Source of the DNA: Climacteris rufus
Lineage: Eukaryota; Chordata; Aves; Passeriformes; Climacteridae
Direction: 5' to 3'
NCBI GenBank assembly: GCA_013398175.1
Contig: VZRZ01003090.1
Coordinates: 222,292-286,291, forward strand
Length of the DNA stretch: 64,000 bases
The position numbers and the translations under genes were made by a program. This document shows positions 37,741 to 51,455 of this stretch, one piece after another; within the stretch, counting starts at the first letter, position 1; every line of letters starts with the position of its first letter. The notes beneath the pieces were generated by a model. The model saw only the letters and a list, made by a program, of their open reading frames with translations, had not been told where the DNA came from and did no database searches.

Positions 37741-40700
37741 TCAGAGTTTGATTTTGAATTCTGTGGGCTGCACAGAGGCAGAGACCCCTGAGGATTTGAA
37801 GAGTGCCTTCAAGATAGTGTCAGGGTCCACTTCAGCTGGGGGATTTGAGGAGGCGCTTGCAGTTGACCGGCGTGGCTCCCCTTCCTTCTTCACTGACGGG
37901 GTGTCACTCAATCGGCTGGAGGACAAACAAAAACAAAAAAGGCAGTCTTTAACATCTCTTTATGATAAATAAATTTTAACACCGAGTCTGCATCACATAC
38001 TGTTATCAGTGTTGACCCCTCAGAAATACCAGAGATAGAAGTTTTAAACATGCTTTTCTCAAAAGAAAACATCCCCATCTCAGATTATTTTTGAACCTCA
38101 GGGCAGAGAACACTGTGTAGTCAAGCTATGTTGCACTCAGCTCAACATACTGTGTCACAGAAGGAAAGAGAAAGAACATTCATGGGATGACAATTCTCAA
38201 CATAGAATCTGCAAAAGTGTTTGGTTCTCTTCCCCACCAAAGGACACTTACAGCAATATAGGCTGGTCTGAGGTGATAACATTGCCATTCATATGAAGAT
38301 TGCATTTCATTGGTTGACCTAAATAAAAATGAAATAAAGTAATTCTATCAGAATTGGGGTAAGGCAAGATCCTTGAAACATCACACACCAGTGCAAGCAA
38401 TAGAGTTCAACATGGTGGGGAAACCTGAGAAAGAACAGCTGATAAATCTTTTGTTGCAAAATCAGAGCGACAGAAAAGCCATTGAAACACTCAGTACAAT
38501 ACAAAGGCTCATACTCATTAGGAGTTACAGAGGTATGAAGCCCTTAGCAAGGACACAAGGGGATCTCCCATTCTTAGCTGTCTGCTCCTCATCTAACATT
38601 CATAACATGTCACTCATCTAGAGAAAGAAAAAGCACCTATTTCCAGCTAAAAATGAACAGTTTAACATTAATTGCCGTTTAACATGGTTAAAAAATAAAA
38701 CTGCATCATTCAAAGTTTATGGAGAATCTGATACTGTTTTACAAGTCTGATTCAAAATGTCTCTGACTACACCCTGAGACTTGCAAATTTTAGTTTTATT
38801 TGAAGTTTGCAAGCCACTTTTCTGGAGCAGGTAAAGCCTTCCTAAGGACTATCCAGCTCTTGGTACCAAATTAAAACAAAAAGAAATTTAATTTGGAAGT
38901 TAGACCAGGAGACTCATCAGAATCCGGCTTCCGGCTCTGAACATTGTTTTTCTAGGAAAATGTGGGTGGTCTTTTTAGTTGCACTTAAATAAACATATAT
39001 TCAGCTAGTTAAGACAGGAATTATTACATTCTTTAGCTCTTGAACTGATTTTCTGGCATTTCTTCTCTCTTACTAGCATATGAGCATCTGAGATGTTTTT
39101 AAACTTTCCACTCAGGTGGAAAAGTCATTGTTGATTTATTTAACCTAAAAGCAACTCTGGCATCAAACTTACCATCTAAGCACCTGTTGTTGTATTTCTT
39201 ATATGCTGTGATAGCATCTTCTTTCTTCACAAATACTACCTCAGCCACTCCAGGGTGCACCAGCCGGGCTCGCTTCAGAGCGCCACACACACAGAATAAC
39301 TCCTGAGGGCAGAGAGTCAGTCGTGATCATGGTCACATCAAATGCATTGCATGAGAAGGGCTTACTTTCTTCATCACACCACCCATCCTGCTTAGTAAAC
39401 ACCTGACAGGATCTGGACACTTGTCTTACCGTGTTTGTTATGGTATAAGTACTTGGCACTAGTAGTAGAGATTACACAAGCAGAAAAGATCAGGGACAGT
39501 ACCCAGTAACATTTTTCACACAGGAAGAGCAGATTCATTCTCAACCTAGGGAGAATGGAAGCCCCTAGATAATCTGGATAGGGGCCTAAGTTTGGGTAGA
39601 AGCATCCTTTGGCATGAACTTCTCTTCTAAGTGATGTCAGGTGTCTCAGTATACTCTATGGGATTTTGTCCCATTTTCTTAAGCACATGCTTTTTTAAAA
39701 AAATGTAAACAAACTCAAACCAATCAGGAACCCTCAAAGTTTTTGCAAGGAAAGTAAACCCACATCATACCCCTCTTCACTGCATTCACCATAGATCAAC
39801 TGATTTATCAAAAGAGGCAGGATAAGGAAAGGAAGTGTCACTCATCCACAGTCCAGCAGTAAGCAACACTCACAACAATATCTTCCTCTGTGACTCGAGG
39901 ATGCAGATTATTTACGGTCATCTTTGTGCCTTCCAAAGGACTGAACGCCAGCTGCCAACACAAATCATCACATGAAAAAGGTCAGAAATACAGCACACAA
40001 TACAGCACAGCAGAGAAAGCATTAAAAAGTCACTAAGGGTATGTCTGGGAGTGTCTGCACACACACACAAAGGAGAGAGCTACAGCTAGCATTGGGAAGT
40101 ATCAATGTTTACTAAAGCCCAGCTCATCTGATGGCAAAGAGGAGCCTCTTTCCCATGCTAGTTTCTCTGAAGTAACTTTTCACTCTTATTCCCAAGAATA
40201 ACACTAACTTAATCTGCATACATACACAGTACTCTGGTCATGCCCACACTTTTAATAACCCATTTCAGTTGTACTCTACACCAGCCAGCAAACCCCAAAA
40301 TACAGCTCCAGCCTCTCTAGAGCATGTTGTACACACTTAGGAACACCTGGTGGGTTACTTGTACCCAACATCAGGCAGTCGGGCAAAGTAATTCCAGGCA
40401 GGCTGTCTACAAATTGCCTGGGAGGTCTCGTGTACAGCAAGAAGCTGTAATTGGAAGAACCATTTTTTCTCCTTGCTAACTGGAGTGGCCAGAAGGCAAC
40501 ATATCAAATAGTGTTAAAACACTACTCCCAGGGACATAAAAGCCACCAAGGAGTGTCCAAACAACAACTGCCACCTCCCTATAACAGGGATTCCTCGAGG
40601 ACCATGTGCTCTCACGTCAGAAAGGTTGAGAGAATCAAGATGCACTATCTGAGAATTCCCAGTCTCTCAAACTCTGAGGAAAAGGATGTTTGAACAGGTT

Positions 40701-43700
40701 TCAAATTCTTGGGACATGGATTGTGGTTATCAGAATAACCTTGATGATGTCCCAGAAGTAACAGTGAAAGGCAGGCAGAAATGAGCTGCTCACATGTCCA
40801 ATGAACAGCAAGTTTCCGATGTTTCAGAGACTTCTATAAAGAGTATTTCCCCCTTCCCTGAGCTCACCTCAACAGGTGCTGGCTCTTTTGGAGGCTCTTC
40901 CTTTGTCACTAAGGTCCGGGACATGTTCGTTAAGGCCTTTGTCCGCATAGGAGAGGGAGGTGCCGGTGGAGCCGTGTACGTATCGTTCTGGACCACTTTA
41001 GTCAGGGGAACAGTCTTGGACAGAGAGAATTTATTGCTGCTCAGACCAGTCTACAGGAAGAAAAAAAATAAAGTATCTCAGAGTTGCAGCCTACAAAAGC
41101 CATCACTCTTTTTCAAGCACCATTACCAAAGTATTACTAGTATTCACTAAGAACTGCACATCCTTCCCAGTGGCACAACCATTGCAGTGCTGGAGACTTT
41201 CAGCTCTGAGAAAAAATATCAGCTAAAGCTTCTGGGCATAAACATGAAAGGGTATGTTTATCCAGAAAGAGCACTTCCCTCATAAGCACTTTCTGGTTTC
41301 ATATTCTTAATAACTGAACTTTAATAATGCGATCTGAATTTGAAAAGCCCCTTTCATCCAAAGATTTTCAAGTACAAAGTGTTCACAAAGATTGCTCATT
41401 AACGATAAGATTGAGAAGCCCTAGTAAAAAGAGCAATAATTCTTCAGAATCACCAAGCTAGGGCACACAAAGACATGGAATGTAACCTTTGTGGTTGGAA
41501 CTACCTGAGTTTAAAGTCAGACTAAAAACTGTGCTTGGAAGCTGCTGTGAACACTGGAGAGAACAAATTTACTCCTGAAAAATAAACCCCTTAAAAATAA
41601 CTCGTAAGATTATTCAATAATCACAAATAGCCAGAAACTCTATTCTGAATATCCTCATGAGGAAATAAACCATGGGGTAATCATTGCACTAGAGTGCCTG
41701 CATGATGGCAAAACCATGACTTTGCTTTTTCAGAACCAGAGAATAAGTCAGGACAAACCTATGTCCAATCCCCATGTCTGAAACAGGGCTACCCTTCAAA
41801 GACACACTAGGTCAGCTAAGGGCCTTATTCAGTTAAACACTGAATATTCAAGAATCACAACTGCACAGCCTCTCTGCATCCCTGTACCAGAATTTCACCA
41901 ACTGGGACTTCTTTTGCTGCAACACCTTTGTTGGTTCATCTTCTCCATGGTCACTTCTGAAAGGGACCTGGGTTTTGCCTTTTCTATGACTGTGGAGTGA
42001 GAGTGGACAGATCTCACTACAGCCTTCTCAGCCTTGAGACACTGCTCTCCCACCCTCTTCTCACACATAATATGCTGCAGCCCTCTGACCACTCTGTTGT
42101 ACTGGTTCCAGTCAGTGTCCTTCCTGTATCACAGAGCCCCACAACAGGCACAGAATTCTGGGTGCCTTCTCAAAATGTCAAACAGGAATAATCATCTTCC
42201 TTGATTTGCTGGCTATGATTTTACTACATCTACAGTTGGCCTTTGTTTCTGAAAGAATGCACTACTCACTCATTCATAGTATATCACACAGTAGGACCCC
42301 CAGACTCTTTCCTACAAAGCTGCTTTCTAAACAGGTCTCAGTTTAAGCTGCAGAGGGTCATCCCATGCCAAAAGCACTACCTTACATTTGTCTGTACTGA
42401 AATTCCAACTTCTCCAGAGCAGCAGTTGTCCCCAACAAGAGCCCAACTAAGATTCTGCATGGCAAGAGATTTCCTGCTTTCATGCCCAGTCTCCAGGAGC
42501 AGCAGAATGCTTCCCTTGCTGGTTTGCTCAAACAGTAACAAGACAGGTTCAATGCACTTCCTCAACACGAAGGGAAGTCAAAGGCCAAGACGCAGCAACC
42601 TGCCAGCAAGGCAGAAAGCACACATGCTGCTGCTAAGGGCCCATAAAACCAGTCACCCAAAAAGAACTCTGTTCCAAAAATAACAGTAGAAGCACTGGCA
42701 CAAAGGAAGGGTGGGGTGAAGAACAAATATCTGAGGAGAAAGCATCATTTACAGACTTTAAATGAACATAAGCCCTGTAAAGACACAGCCTCAGTGTCCA
42801 TGCAATGTGAGCATGGCATGGTGGGGACTGTTCAGACAATCCCTTACCGAGTTGTGCAGGAAACTGTTTGTGGTGGTGATTTTCATCTGTTTGCTCGGAA
42901 GGGGAGAGACACTCTCATCATCATCTTCCCCATCATACAGACCCTGAGGAGAAGCAAGGAAATGGTTTACAAGCAGATAGGTTTCATCAAGACATTTCAA
43001 AACCAGGTAGTTTTCTATCTTCAACCATCTCCAGGTAATGAACATGACTACAATGGATTTTAGCTTACAAGTCCATGTCAAAACATCAGTACAAAAACTA
43101 ACACACTTCCTTTCCAAAAACACCACAGTAAAGCTGTTTCCCTGGATATACTGACATCACATACAGATTCCTCTAATCCCTAGACTTCACTAGGACTGTT
43201 CAAGGTACATTAATGGAGTAAAGTCTCAGTGTCTTACTTTTTAGCACCCTGCTACCTTTACAGCTGAAGCCTGTGCATGCGATCTTTAAATTAGTTTGGG
43301 GTGAGGGTTTTTTTGTTGGCTTTTTTTTTAATTAAACAGATGTCAGCTACATACACCTAAACTGAACATTACTTTTGAATAGCTGCTTTTCTTAGCATAG
43401 CACATATCCATCTGTCACTACAAAATACTGCACTTGGAGGTTTAATGAATAATTAATTTTCCAGTTCAACTTAATACTCACAGCACTGCCTTAAAATACT
43501 GAGGTGAATTCCTACACAAATATTTTTTTCACTGACTCTCAGTAATGTTAAGAGAAAGCCTAGACACATACAGCAGTGCCCAGAACACAAGAAATCACAA
43601 CTCGAAACAGCTTCACATTAATTCAGAAGAAAGGTAAAGAAAAATAGAGGCACTGGAAATGTGAGCTTGCAAAAGCAGTGGGTTGTCACCGTCAGCAAGA

Positions 43701-46700
43701 TTCTGGTTTACAAACAAGGAAGTTGTTCCAGTCACAGAAATGCTATGAAGGAAAAAAACCAAAATGGATGGAGAACAGAGGAGAATTGTGCAGAAAATAA
43801 AGAGCTGGGAAAAACACCAGCCATCAGGACAATGGACTTGAGTTTGAAACAAAATGAAATGGATTCTGGGTTTACAGCGATGAGGTCAGAATAATGAAGA
43901 CATTTCCTTAAACAACAGCATCTGGGATAGGCGAGGGGAACAGGCCAGCACAAAGGTGACATACACAAGTAGCTAAATTTAAGTATAATCAATGCAAAAA
44001 GAAAACCCTGACATGATATTGTGAATGTCAGTATTTCCAGTATTTCATGCAATACTTTATGTGTATACACACAAAATAGCATAAGTAATAAAAACATGTA
44101 ATTCCTCTCTGAAAGCATCCAAGGTAGTAAGGTGACTGAATGGCTGGGACAAAGGCCTTTAAAACAGATCCCAGAAAGACAGCAGAAATTCTAGGGTCTT
44201 TCCCAAAATCTGCTTGGTAAGGGCTCCGGGAACTCTGAACATATATCAGAATTCTAGTTAACACCATTCACCATCAGGTTTCCAGCACTGACCCACAGCT
44301 GGGATTTCACAGGAAGGTTAGACCCTCTCCCACCTCAGTGTAGCACATCTGACCATATGCAATCACATCCACTCTCTGAACAGGCTGGCAGCATGGTGAA
44401 TCAAAACAACCAACAACTTGTTCTGATGTGGTGTCACTAAGAAATTTATAGAAAAACATCAGAGCTAGAGGTCAGTCTCTGGGGAAAAAAAAACATTAGC
44501 ACACTGATAAAACTGGGAATATCTATTTCTCATTGAGATAACACACTAGGAATCAAGATAAATTATACTAAATGAAAATCTCAATTACCATGAAACTATT
44601 TTAACCACGCAAGATCAGGAAGCTAAGCTGATGGAGAACTTCCAAACACTTTTCTTTCCTACTTAAGAGTTTTGTTCGCACCTGCCAAGGTTTATGGACA
44701 CATTTTCTTCCCTGCCAGAGGTAACAAACAGAGCACAGAGCAGGTACACACCTGTTTATGTGTATGGTTGTTCACCACATTGATCCTCATTCCTGCTGGA
44801 TGAGAGTGTCCAGGAACTGGAGCCTTCTGCTACAGTTGGAGATAAAGAACCAAAGCTTTAAGCACTACAGTCCATCAGGTCCTCGTTTCAGAAGATCAAG
44901 GCTGAGATCACTTACATGAAACTCACCTCCCTGCTTTGAAATGTATCACCACCATATTATCTTAGATAACATCCATGTTTCCTGTGATATGTTCAACATG
45001 AGATAGCTTCACTTAAAGAAATTAAAATCTAAGGCCATATGAAGAAATGGATTCAAATTACTCCGGTTTTAGTCCAAGACTATTGGGAAGGGAACTTAAC
45101 TTCAGGGAACTTCAAGGGAACCTGACTAGTCCGCCCTGTCAGGATGGATTAGATCTACATTTTTTGCCAATACAAAACCATGAATGGGGTGAATCAGAAA
45201 GTAAGGGTATCTTCTTTCATGCTGCAGGTAACTACACATACACATCTCCATCAAACAAAAGGAGAAGTATATACTGCCCCTTGGCACTAGAGCTGGAATA
45301 AGCTGTAGTGGAATAAAATGATGCACAGGGTAGTGTGGCTGCCCCTTCTGCAGCCCATTATATCATGAAACAGGGAAACCACAAAAGAAGCAATCAGGGA
45401 ATGTTGCTGTACTGATCAATACCTGAAATCATGCAACAACACCCTCAAAAATGCCCTTTTGTTTTTTGAAAAGGCTGGAAGCTGTCCATTAAAGAATGGA
45501 TCTTCTTTCAAAAATACTCCACACAGGCAGTAAAATCTTCAGATTTGCATTTTCTCTAGACTATAACTTATACCATAGCACCTCATGTTTCAATTTGCTA
45601 ATCAATTCAGAAACAAGGATACCCACTCTAAAGAAATAGCAGCAGAACCATGGATTTTTTCTTGTTTCAAAGGCTTTTCCTTGCTATATGAGAAGTAAGA
45701 CCTCAGGACAGGACACTTGGAACTGTGTGCTGTACCTTGGCTCGAGAAACACTAGTTTGATTCTGGTCCCACATTTGGGAACAGAGGAAGATCATGGGCA
45801 ATCTGGAATTTCAGTATAAATATTTAAAAAAATTTTTAGATAATTGCTCACGTGCTAGGTTCTGTCTGTAGTCTGAATCACCATTAGTTTCTATATACAT
45901 TCTTTTTCCTTGCACTATGTTGTCTTAACAAAAAGAAAATACTATTGGTCAAACCAAGCCACAAAAAAAAAAAAAGCCCAAAACAACGGGTCAGAACAAA
46001 TAGCTACTGCACCATGTCTCTGGAAACCACTTTAACTCCTAGAAATTTTGCAGAAAATGGTCAGCTCCTAAAGGCTGACGGTGGTGATTAGGCTTAGGAG
46101 GACAGCAAGAGTACTAATTACCCTCCCAATTAGGGACTGCCGAACAGACTGCTCTATTGCTCTGCGATTAGCCCTGCTTACTGCCACAAGAGTCCCTTCT
46201 CACCTCAGCCTGGCAGTAAACCTCCAGGGTGCAGAGTAGTGGGAAACTTCCTAGGCTAATTTACAGAACAAACATGTTTGATGCTCTTGAGCAAAACCCA
46301 CAGCTGACCAGAAGGCAGACTTCTCTAGGCTTTCAAACTGATAACAACAGCAGATTTTCTGGGTATGTGTAAGCACACTGCTGACTTTTGGGAAGAGGAA
46401 AACAGAACAGGTAGGCTGGGAACTTCAGTTACATGCTTGTGGAGGTAAGGAGCAAAACCACTCAGACAACAATCCAGACAGTCTGGAAACTTCTAACTCA
46501 ACCCACTGTACCTAGCAGACACAATTCAACAGCAGTTTTTTCTCAGAGAAGCTGGCTAAGAATCAAATTGCTGCACACACAGCAAAGTGAAGACAGAAAA
46601 GTGGCCCAGGAAATCAGTAGGTCAGGGTGACCAACTGATTATACTGCAACTGAAATAAATCTTGAGCCTCAGCAGGAATGCATCATGTGATCCAGCAACT

Positions 46701-49700
46701 CCCTGGAAACCAGGGCTTTCCTGAAAACCAGACAAGTACAAAAAGAGAAAATTGTAGAAGGGCTCATTGAATTTTAGATTTTCTTAGATACAAACACAGC
46801 TGCATATTCTAAACTGTTATCCCACCACTACGATGAACCAGTTACCTAGACAGGACAATCCACCACATCAGACTTGTGAAGAGGGGCAGTAAAAGAATGA
46901 CAAAAAACCCTCCATCATTTTGTTTGCATTCAGGTAGGAAAGAGACTACTTAACCATTCAAGACATCTCCTTTAATGCTGACAGGAGAGCTGCCTTAGTC
47001 TTTCTGGGCTCAAATTAAAATGAAAATTTAAATGAAAGGTGCGATTCTACAAAAAGCCCCAGGCAGCTGCAAGGACACACAAAAGGCTCACAATCCTGCC
47101 CCACAAGCTGGAATGAACTGTATCATTGGTGCTTCTATAGTAACCACATGAACATATCAATGTATTATCATGTCTACTGAACTGCTGAATAACTGAGGGG
47201 CTCAGAGGTGACTTGCTTCACCTACTTGGATAGTTTTGGTGATTTTCATGGCTGGATTTACTGTCCCCATAGCTGGGCTGAGAACAGCTGGAGTGCTCCT
47301 TTTTAAGCTGATCTTCTCTCTAGCATCCACCACTTTGGTCACTTTTTCAGCAGCAACACTTTGCTGCTTCCGGGAATTCAACATCTCTCGAGCATCCTGC
47401 ACCTTGCCCTTGATTTTGAACCGAGCGTCCTTCTGAACCAGTTTCTCCCGGGCATCTTTAACCCCCAGTTTGTGGCGGGCGTCAGTGAGTCCGATCTTCT
47501 GTCGGGCATCAAATGTCCTCTGGAAGCTCACAGCTGGGGAGGATCTGTTCAGAAGATTTTGCTGGATCCCAATGCGAGATCTTACACCCCCAAACACTGG
47601 CCTTGTATTAAGTCTGAAGGAAAAAAAAAAGGAAAGAAGAAAAAGTTTCAGGCATTATAAAATGTGAGACGGCGTCAATAAAAGTATTTCTGTTGCTGGG
47701 AACAAAAGTTCATTATTACTGCACAGAAATCCACTCAGGTTGGATGTCTACATACAACAGCACAGCTCCTAAGCTGTTTTATGCTGGATTTTACTTTCCA
47801 CACAAACAGCTAAGGAACTGATTTCCAAAATCCATCCTTAAGCTCACATTTACAAACTAAAGGGTCTGACTTCAGCTGTGCTAAGCACCTACTACATTTA
47901 AACAAAATTCAATAACCCAGGTACTTTGGGGAAACCTTTGAAGACGAAGAATAGGAACAGACTTTCTAGCTTTAGGACTGAACACATCTGCTAAAGCATC
48001 TTTTGTAATACAGTAATACACCCTGATACACATGAAACATGGAACCACACATGATTTCAAGAATTCTGGGCAGCAAGTTCAGATTTGTGGGAGTACAGCA
48101 ACTTGAATTTTAGGACGTACAAGCACCAGTAACAATCTCAGTTCAAAGCCCCCAGTTTCAAGGTTTATTAGCTTCCAGCAAGAATATTTATCAGTCAAAT
48201 TACTTTTTAACAGGACTACCTCTTCTTTAATCTACTAGAAGAACTACTGCACTCGATGGCCTTTATTTTTTAAGCACATCATTATCAAATACTGAGCACA
48301 GAAAGATAACAGCCCACAAAAACTACATCATTTGCATCTGTAGACAAGTATTCCTAAAAAGCAGCACAATATGGGGTGAAAGCTAAAACGAGCTTCTTAT
48401 TACAGGTCTGAAACACTTTTTCAAAATCTGCCCTAAGAACAAAAACAGCACATCTAATTTTTAATAGAGTTCCTATCATAAGTATTTTTCAAGTTTTTTC
48501 CCATTGGGTTTCTTTGTATAAAAAACAAAGATGACAAATTAGTAAGAGGAATTTTACAATTCTTGCTGTTGTTTAAAAGTCAAAATAGAGTTTTCAGCAA
48601 CATGTTGTCCAGTATTATAAACTCTAAAAGTAGAGATCTAGAATTTGTTGTAATACTCAAAAGGTTAATATCAGAAAAACAAATGATGATGCTATTTCAA
48701 TTCTTCACACACCTTTATATCAGTAATTCCTGACCTAATTCCACAACCTTAACATTATTTACAGTCATGTATTTTCAGTGGAGAGATCTGTAAAAAACCC
48801 CAAAACAAACAAAAGAGAGCAAAGACAACCTCTGCTTTGTCTCTTTCAATCTCGTGTCCAGACGTCTGGAAACCTGGGACTGGAGTCCCATTTTGTTACC
48901 CAGCTAAGAATCCTATGGCTGCTCTCATACAGCCCAAGGAAACCAGCTAGAAGAAACAGGAGTATTATTAAGACCATCTCTGAAAATACACCCAGAATAA
49001 TACAGAAGACTGACAGTACCCATAAAGCAACAGACACAGAGCAAGACTTGCCTTGCAATTTTAAAAAGCATTAATTTAGCCATGTTGAAAGCACTGAGCT
49101 AGAGTGCTGCAAAGGGCTGGATGAGTGGTTCAGGAGCATGAGAGAGGTCAAAGTAAAACAAGAAGTAGATGTATCAGCACTTTAGCCCAGAATTAGTTAA
49201 AACTAAATCAGTTAATGATACAAACTAATGACATTGGTTAAGAAACTGTACTGAAGATTACACCATTGTTTACCCTAATATGCAACTCTCTTCCACAGGT
49301 AATTGCTTACCCTGTAAGAGCATTAACTGCCTGGGTATTTGTGCCACAGCACCTGAAACTAAAGCGCATCTCAAACATCTAATTCACTTTCCAGGATTCC
49401 AAGCTCTGGCTTGAATATGTTTTGCATTAGTACATTTTATAGGTGAAGACTTTTCTATTATTTCATCTATACTACTGAACAGCATGAATATAATTATTTA
49501 AGTTTATTCAGTTTATCCAGCTTTCACAAAGTCAAGTTTGCTACCTCAGGAATCTATAAAGTGATCTAAACATGACATACAAGATGACTGTGGGGCACAA
49601 AAACTCTTACAGTGCTGCAGAGGGATTACAATTCAGCAAAAAAAAAAAGCAGGAAGAATTCCTGGAAGAAATGAGAGTTAAGGAGGGATTTGAAAAAGGA

Positions 49701-50909
49701 TAAAGGAGGTACTTCGGGCATAGTAAGCAGCATAAGACTGTTCCAAATATGCAGGGTAACATGAATGAAAGTGCAAAGCCAAGGCCTTGTCTAGACTAGG
49801 ATTTAAATATGTTTGAATGCTCTGCTAGCATATGTTAGCAGGTAACTTTCAGGGTATTACTCTAGACATGCAAGTGTATATACATTCAGAGTTAAGAAAC
49901 TAAGACCAATTAAAAAAAAAAAAAAACAGTTACGGAAAAAACCAACAAAGCAAGAGCACGCTGAGCTAACAGAGATAGCGGGAAATTAATGGGACAAAGT
50001 CTTCAGAAGCATTAAGAGACTGCGGCAAAAGGGAAAATGAGCAGCTACCGAAGGAGAATCCAGGTGAGAACCGCCAACTGTGGCGGTAAATGGCCCAACC
50101 TATACCGGACACCTCTGCCGTGCAAAAAAAGAATCTGACCTTGTCGGTCTGATCTGCAACATGCTCCACATCCTCTCAAGCACGTCAAACAATCTCTCGG
50201 AGCACCACTAACTACGCTACAGGGACGACAGCTTCCGAGGCCCGGGCAGCGACGCGGCCGAAGCCCCGGCAGCCCCGGCCGGTTACGGCTCCCCGAGCAC
50301 CACCACCCCTCCCACGGCTCTCCCACAATGCACCGAGCCGCGCCCGGGAGCGCGGGGGGACCGGGCACCCTCAGGGCGCTGCCTGGCCAACACCTGCAGC
50401 CCGGATACCGAGGGGGCTCAGGGCCGCCGACCCCGCTACGGGGAGCAGCGCTGGGTTCATGGGCGGGGAGAAGCACGAGGCAGGGGGGACAGCGCAAGTC
50501 GGAGAACCCAGTGAGACAAGCGACGGTGCCAGGAGTTCCGAGAGAAACGAGACGGGATGTGGCGCTGGGTGTTCCTGCCCCGCCGGGGCAGCGCCAGGCA
50601 CAGGGGGCGAGATGGGGGGACCGACCCCCGCCCCGGCCCCGAGTGACGGCCGGCGCCGCCAATCGCATCGCGGCGCGGCCCCGCAGGCCCCCGGCTGAAC
50701 CAATGGGAACGCGAGGGCGGGAGCAGGGCCGGGCCGCTCCGAGGCAGCTGCGGCCCGCAGCCCCCGGAGCGGAGCCACCGGAAGGGAGACACAGAGAACG
50801 GCCGGGGGCCGCCGGGCCCGAGGCGCTGCGCCGCCCTCTCGACCGCTCACCTGCCCTTCACCGTCACACCGCGTTTCCGTATGAGCTCGTCCAGAGACAG
50901 GTCCGCCAT
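37741..50909 (-). CDS. POLDIP3: DNA polymerase delta-interacting protein 3 (SKAR/PDIP46)
   Basis: Nine coding exons in transcript order: 50,909-50,851, 47,613-47,226, 44,829-44,752, 42,943-42,848, 41,050-40,868, 39,951-39,874, 39,302-39,173, 38,318-38,252 and 37,915-37,741. They total 1,254 nt, 417 aa (human 421). All introns are GT-AG with matching phases. The protein binds the exon-junction and TREX export machinery and recruits S6K1 to new mRNAs, and it also binds DNA polymerase delta p50. Visible parts are the N-terminal MADLSLDELIRKRG, six DAR(x)K/M repeats in exon 2 (FDARQKIG to DAREKIS), an acidic DGEDDDES patch, an RRM at about 276-346 with MTVNNL and VAEVVFVKK, and a conserved C-terminus ending PTEFKIKL. 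It starts in a CpG island shared with the U12 snRNA gene. Confidence 0.95.
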
Positions 50910-51073
50910 CTTGCCGCGGCCACAACGAGGAGACGCAGCGAGCGAGTCCCGGAGGTGACACCGTAGGACTTCCGCTCCTCGCCCCGCCCACAGAAGTACG
51001 GCGGGCCTCGCCCCCGGCTCCGCCCCGGTGCGGCGGGGGCGCCCCACAATACCCCGCGGCGCCCGGGCCTTTC

Positions 51074-51081
51074 ATTTGCAT
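51074..51081 (-). promoter_or_regulatory. Octamer of the U12 distal sequence element
   Basis: ATTTGCAT is an exact reverse-orientation octamer (ATGCAAAT) about 200 bp upstream of the U12 5' end. That is where vertebrate snRNA enhancers place their Oct-1 site, which works in either orientation. It also lies about 165 bp upstream of the POLDIP3 start codon. Confidence 0.75.
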
Positions 51082-51214
51082 GCGACGCAGCACGTCACGG
51101 CCCGGTTCGGCCCGCGGCAGCGGTCCCGCGTCACTATAGGGGACAGAAACCGTGCGGGGTTTTGAGGGCCCTTCCACTTCAATTTTAGGGGGCGTCAGAC
51201 GGCGCGGGGGCTTG

Positions 51215-51234
51215 CTCGCCCTGACCAAGAGAGT
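51215..51234 (+). promoter_or_regulatory. Proximal sequence element (PSE) of the U12 gene
   Basis: CTCGCCCTGACCAAGAGAGT lies at -62 to -43 from the U12 5' end. It resembles the vertebrate snRNA PSE (TCACC..NA..NAAAAG type) bound by SNAPc in the correct window. No TATA box follows, as expected for an RNA polymerase II snRNA gene. Confidence 0.65.
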
Positions 51235-51276
51235 TAGTGCACAGGAGTGTGCCAGCGGCGCGGAATGCGGGTGGTC

Positions 51277-51425
51277 ATGCCTTAAACTTATGAGTAAGGA
51301 AAATAACGACCCGGGGTGACGCCCGGGTCCTCACTTCCAATGTGAGAGGAATTTTTGCGCGGGTACAGGTCGCCCCTGGGTGCCCCGCTTACTTCGCGGG
51401 ATGCCCGGGTGTCGTGATCTGCCCG
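51277..51425 (+). ncRNA. RNU12: U12 minor spliceosomal snRNA
   Basis: This is a 149-nt RNA gene that matches vertebrate U12 (150 nt in human) end to end. It begins ATGCCTTAAACTTATGAG, has the branch-site-pairing segment GTAAGGA at 51,294-51,300, an Sm-protein site AATTTTTGCG at 51,350-51,359, the 3' stem-loop that binds the 65K protein, and ends GATCTGCCCG. Substitutions relative to the human RNA sit mainly in stems and look compensatory, such as CCCGGG...CCCGGG replacing TTCGGG...CCCGAA. U12 pairs with the branch point of U12-type introns. The gene is head to head with POLDIP3, as in human. Confidence 0.96.
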
Positions 51426-51441
51426 ACCCTCCGTGGCGCGC

Positions 51442-51455
51442 GTGCAAAGGACAGA
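51442..51455 (+). terminator. snRNA 3' box of the U12 gene
   Basis: GTGCAAAGGACAGA begins 17 nt after the U12 3' end and fits the vertebrate 3' box pattern GTTTN(0-3)AAARNNAGA, with one region diverged. The Integrator complex uses this element for 3' end formation. Confidence 0.7.

Larger units (their letters stand above)
50170..51276. promoter_or_regulatory. Shared CpG island between POLDIP3 and the U12 snRNA gene
   Basis: A CpG-dense region covers POLDIP3 exon 1, the start of its first intron and the 367 bp between the POLDIP3 ATG and the U12 5' end. The two genes diverge from here. No TATA box was seen, in line with a housekeeping mRNA promoter on one side and a Pol II snRNA promoter on the other. 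Confidence 0.75.

Noticed and set aside
37553..37972. A 139-codon plus-strand open frame
   Set aside because: It lies antisense to the POLDIP3 last exon and has no splice sites or known domain.
42243..42683. A 146-codon plus-strand open frame in a POLDIP3 intron
   Set aside because: No known motif, no splice or promoter context, and low-complexity composition.
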